Shown: positions 21,518 through 32,024 of the stretch, one piece after another
How the letters are laid out: every line of letters starts with the position of its first letter
Position numbering within the stretch: the stretch's first letter is position 1
Assembly: GCF_950295315.1 (NCBI RefSeq)
Contig: NC_080168.1
Span: 71,166,008 to 71,230,007, forward strand
DNA length: 64,000 nt
Direction of reading: 5' to 3'
From: Erinaceus europaeus
Lineage: Eukaryota; Chordata; Mammalia; Eulipotyphla; Erinaceidae
Position numbers and translations under genes: made by a program
Notes under the pieces: generated by a model
Database searches by the model: none
The model's input: only the letters and a program-made list of their open reading frames with translations
Told to the model about the DNA's origin: nothing

Positions 21518-22545
21518 TCTCTCTAGGTCCTGATGGAGTTGGAGTTCAGAGCTTCTGGTCATCTTCCCCCTATCATTTTCTCCCCCACTAGGAGTATAAG
21601 TCAAAATTATTTTGGGTGTGCAGAAGGTGGGAGTTCTGGCTTCTATAATTGCTCCTCTGTTGGACATGGGTGCTGGAAGGTCAATCCATAACCCAGCCTA
21701 CTTCCATCTTTCCCTAGTGGTGTAGGGCTCTGGAGAGGTGAGGTTCCAGGACACATTGGTGAGGTCATCTGTCTAGGGCAGTCAGGATGGAATCATGATA
21801 GCATCTGCAATGTGGTGGCTGAAAAGCAGCAAGATACAAAGTAGGACAAAATTGTTAATGAATAGGAGCCAAAAAAGTAGGAACAGAGCAGAGGAAAACA
21901 AGGGTCTTAGTGTGGAAGGAGGCTAGGAAGTCCATTTTAGGCATGTTCCTAGGGGCCTATGACTATTGCAGTTTTTCATTTGAGTTTGATGGCTAACATG
22001 GTGCTGGACAAAAATATTGTCTGAGAAGATGGTGTCAGAGTAGAGAAAAAGGCTAGAAAGTTGGATTAGGACAGAGAGTAGCTCTCAACCTTGAAAAAAG
22101 TTTATGAATATAATTAACTGTTTACCCCATCCACCTGACTCAGGGACCATATATATTTATATTTAGCATAAGAGTCTCTGGGTCCCTATTGGTCTGAGCT
22201 CATAGTTCATGGCCACAGCTGGGAACATTGCAGGCTGCACTCATTTCAGGATCAGTCTTCCTGGGGTGGCAGAGCAGGATGACCCAAACTCCCTTCAGAA
22301 ACTGGGACAGTCCCTACCATTGCTGCTTTATGGTGAGGGCAAGGTCCTGGGAAGGCCTGCAAGAAGGCTTCTAATGACGTTCCTGATGGGAGTGACAAGT
22401 GATGGTGGAGAGAGGGATCTATTAGAGATCTAGACCCATCATATTTCTGTGGGAATCCAGCATTCCCTGATTAGGACCCCAGATGATGGGGTGGTCTGAT
22501 ACTGCCTAAAGAGGCCACTATTAAGTAAGCCAGTCTCTTGCTTTG
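21265..22545 (-). mobile_element. R element, longest copy (about 1.3 kb)
   Basis: The left end matches the A-tail side of the shorter copies (AGCAGGGGTACAAGTCTGCAC). The middle (21620-21760) matches their diagnostic block. Sequence to about 22300 also matches the copy at 32025-32880. No intact reading frame. It carries an internal (TA)n at 21478-21515. This shows the short copies are 5'-truncated forms of a longer parent. Confidence 0.6.
21478..21515. repeat. (TA)n microsatellite
   Basis: About 19 TA units within the R element. Confidence 0.95.
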
Positions 22546-22604
22546 GAAGGACATTTTCTTTATTGACTGTCTTTTCTCCCAGAGCACTGCTCAGTCTTTT
22601 GTAA

Positions 22605-22740
22605 GATCCTGGAGGTGGTGCAATGGGAAAAGCATTGGACTCTCAAGCATGAGGTTCTGGGCATCACATATGCCAGAGCGATGATCTGTTGTTTTTTCTC
22701 CTTCATTTTTTCCTTACCTCTTGAAGAAAAAAAAAAAAAG
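22605..22740 (+). mobile_element. family C SINE
   Basis: Ends in an A-run; B-box half partly lost. Confidence 0.7.
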
Positions 22741-22802
22741 AAAGAAAATGAAAAAGGAAAAGAGCAAACTTAAGAAAGCAAAGGCAGTCCATGGTATCTC
22801 AA

Positions 22803-22989
22803 TCTTTTTTTATTAGATAGAGACAGAGAATTTTAGAAGGGGAAGGTTGAGAGGGAGACAGAGACATCTACAGCCCTGCTTCACCACTTGTGAAGCTTTT
22901 CCACTGCATTTGAGGATCAGGGGCTTGAACCTGGGTGTTTATGCACTGTATCCTGTGTGTTTAACCAGGTGCACCACTGCCTGGCCCCC
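22803..22989 (-). mobile_element. family A SINE
   Basis: Flanked by CCATGGTATCTC and CCATGGAATCTC. Confidence 0.8.
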
Positions 22990-23031
22990 ATACCATGGAA
23001 TCTCTCTTTAGACAACTTGGGATTCTCTCTC

Positions 23032-23155
23032 TCTTTCATTTATTTACTTATGAGAGGGGGAGAGAGAAAACCAAAGCATCACTCTGGCATATGTAAACTT
23101 AGGACCTCATGCTTGAGAGTCCAATGCTTTACCCACTGTGTCACATCTTGGGTTG
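23032..23155 (-). mobile_element. family C SINE
   Basis: CTCATGCTTGAGAGTCCAAT core present. Confidence 0.75.
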
Positions 23156-23418
23156 CTAAGAATTTCATGTTGAGGTTGTTTTGATGAGTAGAGTTTCAGA
23201 AATAAAAGACTTTATTTCCCTTAACAGGTTTTGACTGTACTGCTGATCTCCCACACATAACCTTTCCAGGATCATTTGAATTTTTGTTGAGGTTATTTCA
23301 TAGGGTTTTTTTCTGGGCTACAAAGTTTATATTAAATAAATATTAATTTCTAACTTACAAGTTTTATTATTTTATAACAACAGAGGGCATGATCATAATT
23401 GGAACAAAGACAAAGATA

Positions 23419-23715
23419 AGGGGGCCTGATGGTGGCTTACCCAGTTAAGCACACGTTACAATGTGCAAGGACCCAGGTTTGAGCCCCCACTTCCCACCTG
23501 CAGGAAGGAAGCTTCCCAAGCAGTGCAGCAGGTCTACAGATGTCTCTCTCTCTCTCTCTCTGTCCCTCTCCCTCTCCTTCTCCCTACCTTTACTCCCCTC
23601 TCAATATCTCTCTGTCCTGTCAAATAAAATGGGGGTTGGGGGGCGGCCACCAGGAGCAGTGAATTTGTAGTGCTGGAACTGAGTCCCAATGGTAACTCTG
23701 GTGGGAATAATTCAT
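23419..23715 (+). mobile_element. family A SINE with B2-type tail
   Basis: The A head is joined to ACCAGGAGCAGTGAATTTG; (TC)n at 23540-23565. Confidence 0.75.
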
Positions 23716-23810
23716 TAATTAACTAAAAAAAGAAATCAAAGACAAAGATAATACAGGGAGAGAGAGGATTACCTGAAAATGCAACAAGATAAGATCAGGA
23801 GCACTCTGGG

Positions 23811-24024
23811 GCCAGGTGGTAGCACACCTGATTGAGTGCACATGTTACAGCGCACAAGGACCTAGGTTTGAGCCCCTGGTCCCCACCTGCAGGGGGAAAG
23901 TTTCACAAGTGGTGAAGCAGTGCTGCAGATGTCTCTCTGTCTCTCTCCCTCTCTATCACCCCCTTCCCTCTCAATTTCTGACAGTCTCTATCCAACAGAT
24001 AAAGATTAAAAAAAAAAAAAAAAA
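23811..24024 (+). mobile_element. family A SINE
   Basis: Near-consensus copy ending in an A-run. Confidence 0.85.
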
Positions 24025-24180
24025 GACCAGGAGTACTCTAGGGACCCACCAAGCCACGGGTGAGTGCAAACACATGTGGCTCATGGACAGAGAGGAACTT
24101 ACGGAGAGATTCCTGGGGCTAAAAGCCTGTAAATACTCAGGAGAGGCTGGTTCCAGTTGATGTACCACCTCCTGGCTGGG

Positions 24181-24399
24181 TTTTTAAAAATATTTTTATT
24201 GCTTTATTATTGGATAGAGACAGAGAGAAATTGAGAGGGTTTGGAGAGAGATAGAGGGAAAGAGACAAAGAAATGCCTGCAGCCCTGCTTCACCACTTGT
24301 GAAGCTTTCCCCCTGTAGGTGGGTACCAGGGACTTGAACCTGGGTCCTTGTGCATGGCAATGTGTGTGCTCAACTAGGTGCGCCACTGCCTGGTCCCCC
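24181..24399 (-). mobile_element. family A SINE
   Basis: Flanked by GGCTGGGTTTT and GGCTGAGTTTT. Confidence 0.85.
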
Positions 24400-24724
24400 A
24401 GGCTGAGTTTTATCAACAAAAACACTGCTGAAGAGAGATCACTTAAACCTCACCAACTTACAACTGTGGGTCTCCATTGCTGTTGCCCCTCAGGGGCTGA
24501 AACAGTAGCAGGGAAGCCCTGTACTGACATTGGGGTGGGGGGAGAGCTGGCTGGGTGACTCAGGAGAAGATCTACACTATTGGTGGTCAGGAGGTGTGGC
24601 TATATAGTAGGTGCCTTTCCACATCGTTCTCCTGATAAATTAGGAAAAATGGTGAATAAGTCCCTCTGAAATCAGGGTTTGTTCAGAAACAGAGGGTCAC
24701 AGCAAGAAGGGCCACACAAAGAAG

Positions 24725-26140
24725 ACTAAAACAAAAATAAACCAATGGGACTATACCAAATTCAAAAGCTTCTGCACAGCAAAAGAAACCACCACCCAAA
24801 CAAAGAGGCCTCCCACAGATTGGGAGAAGATCTTTACATACCATACATCAGATAAGAGGCTAATAACCAAAATATATAAAGAGATCACCAAACTCAGCCA
24901 CAAGAAAACAATTGACCCCATCCAAAAATGGGGGAGGATATAAACAGAATATTCACCACAGAAGATATCCAAAAGGCCAAAATTCATATTAAAAATGCTC
25001 CAAGTCATTGATTGTCGGAGAAATGCAAATAAAGACAACAATGAGATACCACTTCACTCCTGTGAGAATGTCATGCATCAGAAAAAGTAGCAAAAAATGC
25101 TGGAGAGGTTATAGGGACAAAGGAACACCCATGCACTGCTAGTGGGAATGTAAATTGGTCCAATCCCTGTGGAGAGCAGTCTGGATAACTCTCAGAAGGC
25201 TAGAAGTGGACCTATCCTATGACCCTGCAATTCCTCTCCTGGGGATATAGCCTAAGGAAACAAAAACACCGAGCCAAAAAGATTAGTGTATACCTATGTT
25301 CATAACAGCACAATCTTTAATAGCCAAAACCTGGAAGCAAGCCAAGTGTCCAACAACAGATGAGTGGCTAAGCAAATTGTGGTATATATACACAATGGAA
25401 TACTACTCAGCTATTAAAAATAGTGATTTCACTTTCTTCAACCCACTTTGGACAGAGTTTGAAGGAATCATGTAAAGTCAGATAAATCAGAAAGAGAAGG
25501 ATGAATATAGGATAATCTCACTCACAGACAGATGTTGAAAAATACTACCATGATGCCAACCTGCCTTACCTGGGCAGATGACTTCACTAGTGTGTTCTGG
25601 ATCCCCACCTCCCCAGAACCCTACCACACTAGGGAAAGGTAGAGACAGGCTGGGGGTGTGGAACGACCTGTTAATGCCCATGTCCAGTGGAGAAGCAATT
25701 TCAGAAGCCAGACCTTCGACCTTTTGTTCCCCATAGAGATCTTTGGTCCACACTCCCAGGAGGATAAAGAATGGGGAAGCTTCCAGTGAATGAGAGAGAG
25801 TATGGCATGCTGGTGGTGAGAGTTGTGTGAATTGTGCCCCTCTTATCCCACAATCTTGTCTATCAGTATCAAATCGCTAATAATAAAAAGAGAGACAGAA
25901 GCTGAAAAATAAGAAACACAAAGCAGAACTTAGACTGGGTTTGGTGTATTGCACCAAAGTAAAAGACTCTGGGGTTGGGGGGAGGGTTCAGGTCCTGGGA
26001 CATGATGGCAGAGGAAGACCTAGAGGGGGTTGAATTGTTATGCGGAAAACTGAGAAATGTTACACATGTGCAAAATACTGTGTTTTACTGATGACTGTAA
26101 ACCACCAGTCCCCCCAATAAAGAAAATAATAATAATGATA
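24725..26140 (+). mobile_element. L1, 5'-truncated, with nested R element
   Basis: Sense-strand L1 from the end of ORF2 (translation resembles the ORF2 C-terminal third, with many lesions) through the 3' UTR to CCCCCAATAAAGAAAAT. The R element at 25545-25890 splits the 3' UTR. Confidence 0.85.
25545..25890 (+). mobile_element. R element nested in an L1 3' UTR
   Basis: Bordered by CAGACAGATGTTGAAAAAT (about 25525) and GAGACAGAAGCTGAAAAAT (about 25890), a diverged duplication of L1 sequence. Confidence 0.75.
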
Positions 26141-26143
26141 ATA

Positions 26144-26280
26144 CAGGGAATGGCACAGTAGCTAGGACATTGGACTCTCAAGAATGGAGTTCCAAGTTCA
26201 ATCCCCAGTATTCTATGTGTTAGAGTGATGTTCTGGTCCTCCCCATGCCCCCCAACTCTCTAAATAAGTAAGTAAATCCA
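26144..26280 (+). mobile_element. family C SINE
   Basis: Abuts the L1 A-tail; followed by a GGGA-rich run to 26325. Confidence 0.7.
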
Positions 26281-26349
26281 AAGAGGGAGGGTGGGAGGGA
26301 GGGAGGAGGGAGAGAGAGAGAGAGGAACCAAATATTACAGGAACCAAAC

Positions 26350-27075
26350 TGTCTCTTGGACTTTATGAGAGCTATACTTGTATGCTGGGCTAGCGTGGGG
26401 GTGCCTCTTCCCAGGCGTGTACTCTCTGGGTTGGAGAGAATGCAACCGGAACCAGCCTGGGCTGCTACTCACTCAGTGACGTAAGGGAGATGACTCAGGA
26501 ACCAAACACGTGGCATGAGGCAATGCAATATCTTTATTGATCAGAGAGCCAACGCTTTTAAAGGGTAGACCTGGAAGTGACAAGTCAGAAACAGAAATGG
26601 CTAGGAAGAGGGTGGAGAAAGGCAAAAGGTAGCTGGAAAGGTAGGAACTCTCTTAGCAACTGTTGCGAGGGTTTTAACTGGTAGTATTAATAATACCCTG
26701 GAAGAAGGGAGGGTCTTGAGGGTAGAAAGAAGATAGATCAAAGGAATGGAATGGGTGGGCATCTTTCAGGCAAAACAATGATTATGTAGATAGGCCGTAG
26801 TATCAGGAATGCAGAGTGCTTTGTGAGCCCTGCCAAGCTCAACCACATCCTCACAATTTCCCGACATCTCTCCCTTTCTTTTTATCTAATGGCCATAGTA
26901 TCAGGAATGCAGGGTGTTTGTGAGATAGGGAGTCTGATAAGACAAGGCAAACCTTTGGGGTTACTCCTGTCCCTCCTTGCTCAACCTCTCAGTAGACAGA
27001 GACTGACAGGATAGATGCACTCCTCAGGTCAAACCCTGCCAAGCTCAACCACATCCTCACAATTTCCCGACATTT
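26350..27075 (-). mobile_element. endogenous retrovirus-like LTR with internal duplication
   Basis: The outer ends are TGTC...GACA. Read on the minus strand, the LTR start TGTCGGGAAATTGTGAGG occurs twice, at 27075 and near 26863. The inner copy is directly preceded by a polypurine-tract-like AAAAAGAAAGGGAGAGA. AATAAA (minus) lies near 26535. This looks like a 3' LTR of about 510 bases plus about 210 bases holding a second LTR start. No coding sequence survives. Confidence 0.55.
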
Positions 27076-27208
27076 GTAAGTTGTGTGTGTGTGTGGGGGG
27101 GGTGTAGGAACACAGACCTTTGATAGTAGGTGCAGTATGAAACTATCCCCCTGCAATATTTTAATTATTTTAAACCTCTACTGAATCACTAATAAAAAGA
27201 ATAGGAAA

Positions 27209-27432
27209 GGGGCCAGGTGGTGGCGCACCTGGCTAAGCACACACATTACAATGCTCAAGGATCTGGGTTCAAGCCCCTGGTCCCCACCTTCAGTGGGAAA
27301 GCTTCATGAGTGGTGAAGCAGGTCTGCAGGTGTCTCTTTGTCTCTCTCTCCTGCACTATTTCCCCCTCCCCTCACAATTTCTCTCTGTATCTATTAAAAA
27401 TAAATAAATAAAGATAAAAAATTTAAAAAATA
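27209..27432 (+). mobile_element. family A SINE
   Basis: Near-consensus; AATAAATAAATAAAGATAAA tail. Confidence 0.85.
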
Positions 27433-27438
27433 GGAAAG

Positions 27439-27772
27439 GGGGCTGGGTGGTAATGCAGCGGGTTAAGTGCACATGGTGTGAAGTGCAAGGACTCTTGATC
27501 GAGCCCCTGGCTCCTATAGGAGGGTCGCTTCACAAGCGGTAAAGCAGGTGTCTTTCTCTCCCCCTTCTATCCTCCCCTCCTCTCTTGATTTCTCTCTGTC
27601 CTATCCAACAGCAACAACAACAGCAATAACAACAATAATAGTAACAACAACAATAACAACAAAGAAAACAAAATGGGAAAAATGACCTCCTGGAGCAGTG
27701 GATTCATAGTGCAGGCACTGCAGGCTAGTGATAACCCTGGAGGCAACAAAAAAAGAAAAAGAATAGGAAAAC
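27439..27772 (+). mobile_element. family B2 SINE
   Basis: Contains an expanded (AAC)n-type linker at 27608-27665. Confidence 0.85.
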
Positions 27773-27868
27773 ATATGGAAGAATTTATACAATCAATGTT
27801 TCTGGTAGTTTGATTGCCTTTATTTGGAAATGTGCAGACAGAGTTACTGGCATGAAAAAACTTGCCTG

Positions 27869-28102
27869 ACTGGGAGTATGGACCAACCAGTCAATGCCCA
27901 TGTTCAGCGCGGAAGCAATTACAGACCTTCCACCTTCTGCAACCCACAGTGACCTTGGGTCCATACTCCCAGAGGGTTAAATAATGGGAAAGGGAGGGGA
28001 TGGGATATAGAGATTTGGTGGTGGGAATTGTGTGGAGTTGTACCCCTCCTATCCTATAGTTTTGTTAATTTCTCCTTTTTAAATAAATAACTAAATAAAA
28101 AA
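27869..28102 (+). mobile_element. R element, 234-base truncated copy with perfect duplication
   Basis: Flanked by the perfect 15-base duplication GAAAAAACTTGCCTG at 27854-27868 and 28103-28117. The A-rich tail has AATAAATAACTAAATAAA. This is the clearest evidence that R elements are copied by L1-type machinery. Confidence 0.85.
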
Positions 28103-28118
28103 GAAAAAACTTGCCTGT

Positions 28119-28593
28119 GCTGTCAATCTGTAATAGCCCAAACATGGAAGCAACCCAGGTGCCCAACAGCAGATGAATAGCTGAGGAAATTATGGTTTAT
28201 GTATACAATGGAATACTACTCAGCTACTAAAATGGTGATTTCACCTTTTTCACTCCATCTTGCATGGAGCTTGAAGGACTCATGTTAAGTGAGATAAGTC
28301 ATAAACAGAACGATGAAATGGGTTGATCTCACTCACAGGCAGAAGTTGAAAGACAAGATCAGAAGGGAAAACACTAAGCAGAACTTGGACTAGAGTTAGT
28401 GTATTGCACTAAAGTAAAGTAAAACACTGGAGTGGGGAGGAGGATTAAGGTCCTGGAGCAGGATGGCAGAAGAGGAGCTAGTGGGGATTGTATTGTTTTG
28501 TGGAAAACTGGGAAATGTTATGCATGTACAAACTATTGTATTTTACTGTCGACTGTAAACCATTAACCCCCCCATAAAAAAATTTTAAAAACT
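28119..28593 (+). mobile_element. L1 3' end fragment
   Basis: End of ORF2 and 3' UTR. Flanked by AACTTGCCTGTGC and AACTTTCCTGTGC; the R element later landed in the left copy of this duplication. Confidence 0.8.
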
Positions 28594-28676
28594 TTCCTGT
28601 GCCCAGCCAGTTGAAGATTTATTATTTGACTATTGTTTATTTTAATTTGTTGATTATTTATTGATTTATATTTCTT

Positions 28677-29292
28677 TTAAATTTTTTTCCTTTTTCTTTT
28701 TTAAAATTTATTTAAGAAAGGAGACAATAACAAAATCATAGGATGGAGGGGTACAACTCCACACAATTCCCGCCACCCAATCTCCATATCCCATCCCATC
28801 CCCAATAGCTTTCCCATTCTCTATCCCTCTGGGAGTATGGACCCAGGGTGGTTGTGGGTTGCAGAAGGTGGGAGGTCTGGCTTCTGTAAATGCTTCCCTG
28901 CTGAACATGGGTGTTGACTGGTCGATCCATACTCCCAGTCTGCCTCTCTCTTTCCCTAGTATGGTGAGTCTCTGGGGAAGCTGAGCTCCAGGACGCATTG
29001 GTGGGGTCTTAAATTTTTTAAATATTTATTTTCCCTTTTATTGCCCTTGTTTTTTTTATTGTTGTTGTAGTTATTATTGTTGTTGCTATTGATGTTGTCA
29101 TTGTTGAACAGAGAAAAATGGTGAGAGGAGGGGAAGACAGAGATAAAGATAGACACCTGCAGATCTCCTTCACCTGTGAAGTGACTCCCTTGCAGGTGGG
29201 GAGCCGGGGGCTCGAACCGGGATCCTTACACCGGTCCTTGAGCTTCATGCCACGTGCGCTTAACCTGCTGCGTTATCTACCACCCGACTCCT
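28677..29292 (-). mobile_element. composite of R element and family B SINE inside one duplication
   Basis: R element at about 28680-29008 and family B SINE at 29010-29291, both minus strand. The pair, not each part, is flanked by the perfect 14-base duplication GATTTATATTTCTT at 28663-28676 and 29293-29306. Confidence 0.7.
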
Positions 29293-29316
29293 GATTTATA
29301 TTTCTTAATTAATTAT

Positions 29317-29487
29317 TAGAGAGTGAGAGATAAATAGAGAGGGAGTGAGAGAAGAGAAAGAGAGACACCTGCTGGACTAGTCCACAACTTGTAAAACCTC
29401 CTACTTACAGGTGGGAACCTGGGTCTTGGACCTGGATCCTTATTCACAGTAACATATGTGTTCTACTGGGTCTGTTACCTCCCAGCC
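29317..29487 (-). mobile_element. family A SINE
   Basis: Diverged; (ATTA) tail at left. Confidence 0.7.
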
Positions 29488-29691
29488 CTTCCAGTAGAAA
29501 ATTTAAACTATATACAGTATTTCAGTCCAGAGAGTACCACAGTTGTTTCTGAGCTCTAAAGAAGACAACAAACATCAGAGAGTGCTGGTGATACACATTT
29601 TGTTTTTTAAGGGTTGAGTGATTGAGTGACTGAGTGAGTGACATGAGAGCACTGCTCTGGCATATACAGTGCTAAGGATCAAAACTGAGAT

Positions 29692-29873
29692 TTTTGGCAA
29701 CTAAGTGGTGGTTCATCCAGTAAAGCACACATTTTTACCACGTTTGGAAGACCCAGGTTCAAGCCCCTGGTCCCCTCCTGCAGTGGGAAAGCTTCACATG
29801 TGGTAGAGCAGTGCTGCAGGTGTTTCTCTCTCCCCTCTCTCTACTTATTTCAATTTCTATAAGGAAAGAAAGG
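29692..29873 (+). mobile_element. family A SINE
   Basis: B box and GTGGTAGAGCAGTGCTGCAG present. Confidence 0.75.
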
Positions 29874-29962
29874 ATTGAGTGGGGTTTTGGAATCATCAAG
29901 CAGTCACCAAGCTCCATCTACATCCCTACAAAAAATAAATCAAGTAAAACAGAAGGAGTGGG

Positions 29963-30045
29963 GTTGGGGGAAAGTTAGCATAATGGCTATGCAGAAGACT
30001 TTCCAGTCTGAGGCACTAAAGTCTTAGGTTCAATCAGCCACACCT
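29963..30045 (+). mobile_element. family D SINE, truncated
   Basis: GTTAGCATAATGGCTATGCA head only. Confidence 0.65.
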
Positions 30046-30054
30046 AGAAGGAAG

Positions 30055-30700
30055 TCTGTAATCATTATTCACAATAGCCAAAAAGTGGAAGAAGCTGAAT
30101 GCCCACTGACAGATAATTGGCCAAAGAAGTTATGAGAGGGGGCTGGGTGATGGCGCAGTGGGTTAAGTGCACATAGTACAAAGTGTAAGAATCTGCTCAA
30201 GGATCCCAGTTTGAGCCCCTAGCTCTCCACCTGCGGGTGTGTGTGTGTGTTTCTTCACAAGGTGAAGTAGGTCTGCAGGACTATCTTTCTCTCTCTTTCC
30301 CCCTCTCTATCTCCCACCTCCCTCTCAATTTCTCTTTGTCCTATCAAAAATAAAATTATGAGAGGGGCCAGGTGGTGGAGCACCTTGAAAAGAGAACCTG
30401 TTACAATGCTCAAAGACCAGGTTCAAATCCCCAGTCCTGTCCTGAGTGAGCAGAAGCAGTGCTACAGGTGTTTCTCTCTCCCAGTCCCCCCCTTCCCTCT
30501 CAATTTATCTCTGTGTCTAATCAAAATAAATAGATGAATAAAATAAAGTAAAATAAAGTAAAGTAAAAAAGAAGTTATGGGAAAAAAAATAAAGTGCTAC
30601 TCTGCAATCAGAAAAGATGCTATTTTATCCTCTGGGGTAAAATGAATGGAACTGGAGGTGATTATGCTGAGCTAAATAAGAGATGAAAGCCTTAACTCTT
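30055..30700 (+). mobile_element. old L1 fragment split by two SINEs
   Basis: L1 ORF2-end homology at 30055-30139 resumes at about 30569-30700. A family B-like SINE (30140-30355) and a family A SINE (30362-30568) lie between, separated by repeats of the AAGTTATGAGAGGG target sequence. Confidence 0.7.
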
Positions 30701-30849
30701 GCTCTATTCTATTCTATTGATGGGGAAGGCTCACAAAACAGGCCTGGATGGGGCCCGTAAGCTGTCCTTTGGCTTCTGGAGTCTGTGTTAGCATGTTCAC
30801 CACTCCTTTGCAAGGAGTTCCTGTAAATGAGCACCCTTTTCATTATATT

Positions 30850-30997
30850 TGTCTACTGATTAACTAGACAGGAAAAGAGACACAGAGAGACAGAGAACCA
30901 GAACATCACCTTGGTGCATATGATGTCAAGGATTGAACTCAGGACTCCTCATGCTTGCGAGTCCAATGCTTTGTCTGCTGTGCCATCTCCTGGGCCA
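30850..30997 (-). mobile_element. family C SINE
   Basis: CTCATGCTTGCGAGTCCAAT core. Confidence 0.75.
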
Positions 30998-31015
30998 CCT
31001 TAAGTATAGATTTAA

Positions 31016-31198
31016 AAAAATATTTATTTATTTATTCCCTTTTGTTGCCCTTGTTTTTTATTTTTGTAGTTAATGTTGTTGTTATTAATGTCGTCATTGT
31101 TGGATAGGACAGAGAGAAATGGAGAGAGGAAGGGAAGACAGAGAGGGGGAGAGAAAGACACTGCAGACCTGCTTCACTGCTTGTGAAGTGACTCCCCT
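31016..31198 (-). mobile_element. family B SINE, head replaced
   Basis: Breaks within the head region, where R-element sequence (31197-31238, + orientation) begins. Confidence 0.7.
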
Positions 31199-31238
31199 GG
31201 ACAGACAACCCCACCAATGTTCCTGAAGCTCGCTTCCC

Positions 31239-31342
31239 CATCACTCTGGCACATGGGATGCTGGAGACAAAACGAAGGCTCTCATGCTTGAAAGCTCAAC
31301 ATTTTATCCACTGCACTACCTCCCACACCACCTAGTATAGTC
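31239..31342 (-). mobile_element. family C SINE, truncated
   Basis: Follows the R fragment directly. Confidence 0.65.
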
Positions 31343-31365
31343 TTTTGTTTCTATTTTTAAGATTT

Positions 31366-31515
31366 ATTGATGTCCTAGGAGGTGGTATGATGAATAAAGC
31401 ACTGGACTCTCATGCATGAGATCCTGAGTTCAATCCCCAGCAGCACACATCCCAGAGTGATGCTCTGGTTCTCTTTATCTCTCTCCTTTTATTTCTTTCA
31501 TTAATAAATAACATA
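31366..31515 (+). mobile_element. family C SINE
   Basis: Opposite orientation to the previous copy. Confidence 0.75.
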
Positions 31516-31532
31516 GTTTTAAAAATCTTTTT

Positions 31533-31760
31533 ATGGGGCTGGGTGGTAGAGCACCTGGTTGAGCACACATATTACAATGCGCAAGGACCTAGGTTTGAGC
31601 CCCCAGTCCCCACCTGCAGGGGGAAAGCTTCACAAGTGGTGAAGCAGTGCTGCAGGTGTCTCTCTCTCTCTCTCTCTCACCCTCTCTATCCCTCCTGTCC
31701 CTCTCGATTTCTGACTGTCTCTACCCAATAAATAAATAAAGATAATAAAAAAATTTAAAA
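31533..31760 (+). mobile_element. family A SINE
   Basis: Near-consensus. A 31-base L1 3' terminus (CCATTAATCCCCCAATAAAG) follows at 31768-31798. Confidence 0.85.
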
Positions 31761-31800
31761 AGTTATTTAAACCATTAATCCCCCAATAAAGAAATATTAA

Positions 31801-32012
31801 AAATCTTTTTATTTATTTATTATTGGATAGAGACAGAGAGAAATTGAAAGGGGTGGGGGACAGAGACAGGGAAAGAGACAGAGAGACATCTGCAGCCCTG
31901 TTTCACTACACATGAAGCTTTACTCTGCAGGTAGGGACCAGGGGCTTGAACATGGGTCCTTATGCACTGTAATGTGTGCACTTAGCCCAGTGCGCCACTG
32001 CGTGGCCCTCTA
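31801..32012 (-). mobile_element. family A SINE
   Basis: Near-consensus, inverted relative to its left neighbour. Confidence 0.85.
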
Positions 32013-32024
32013 GAGTATTTTTTC

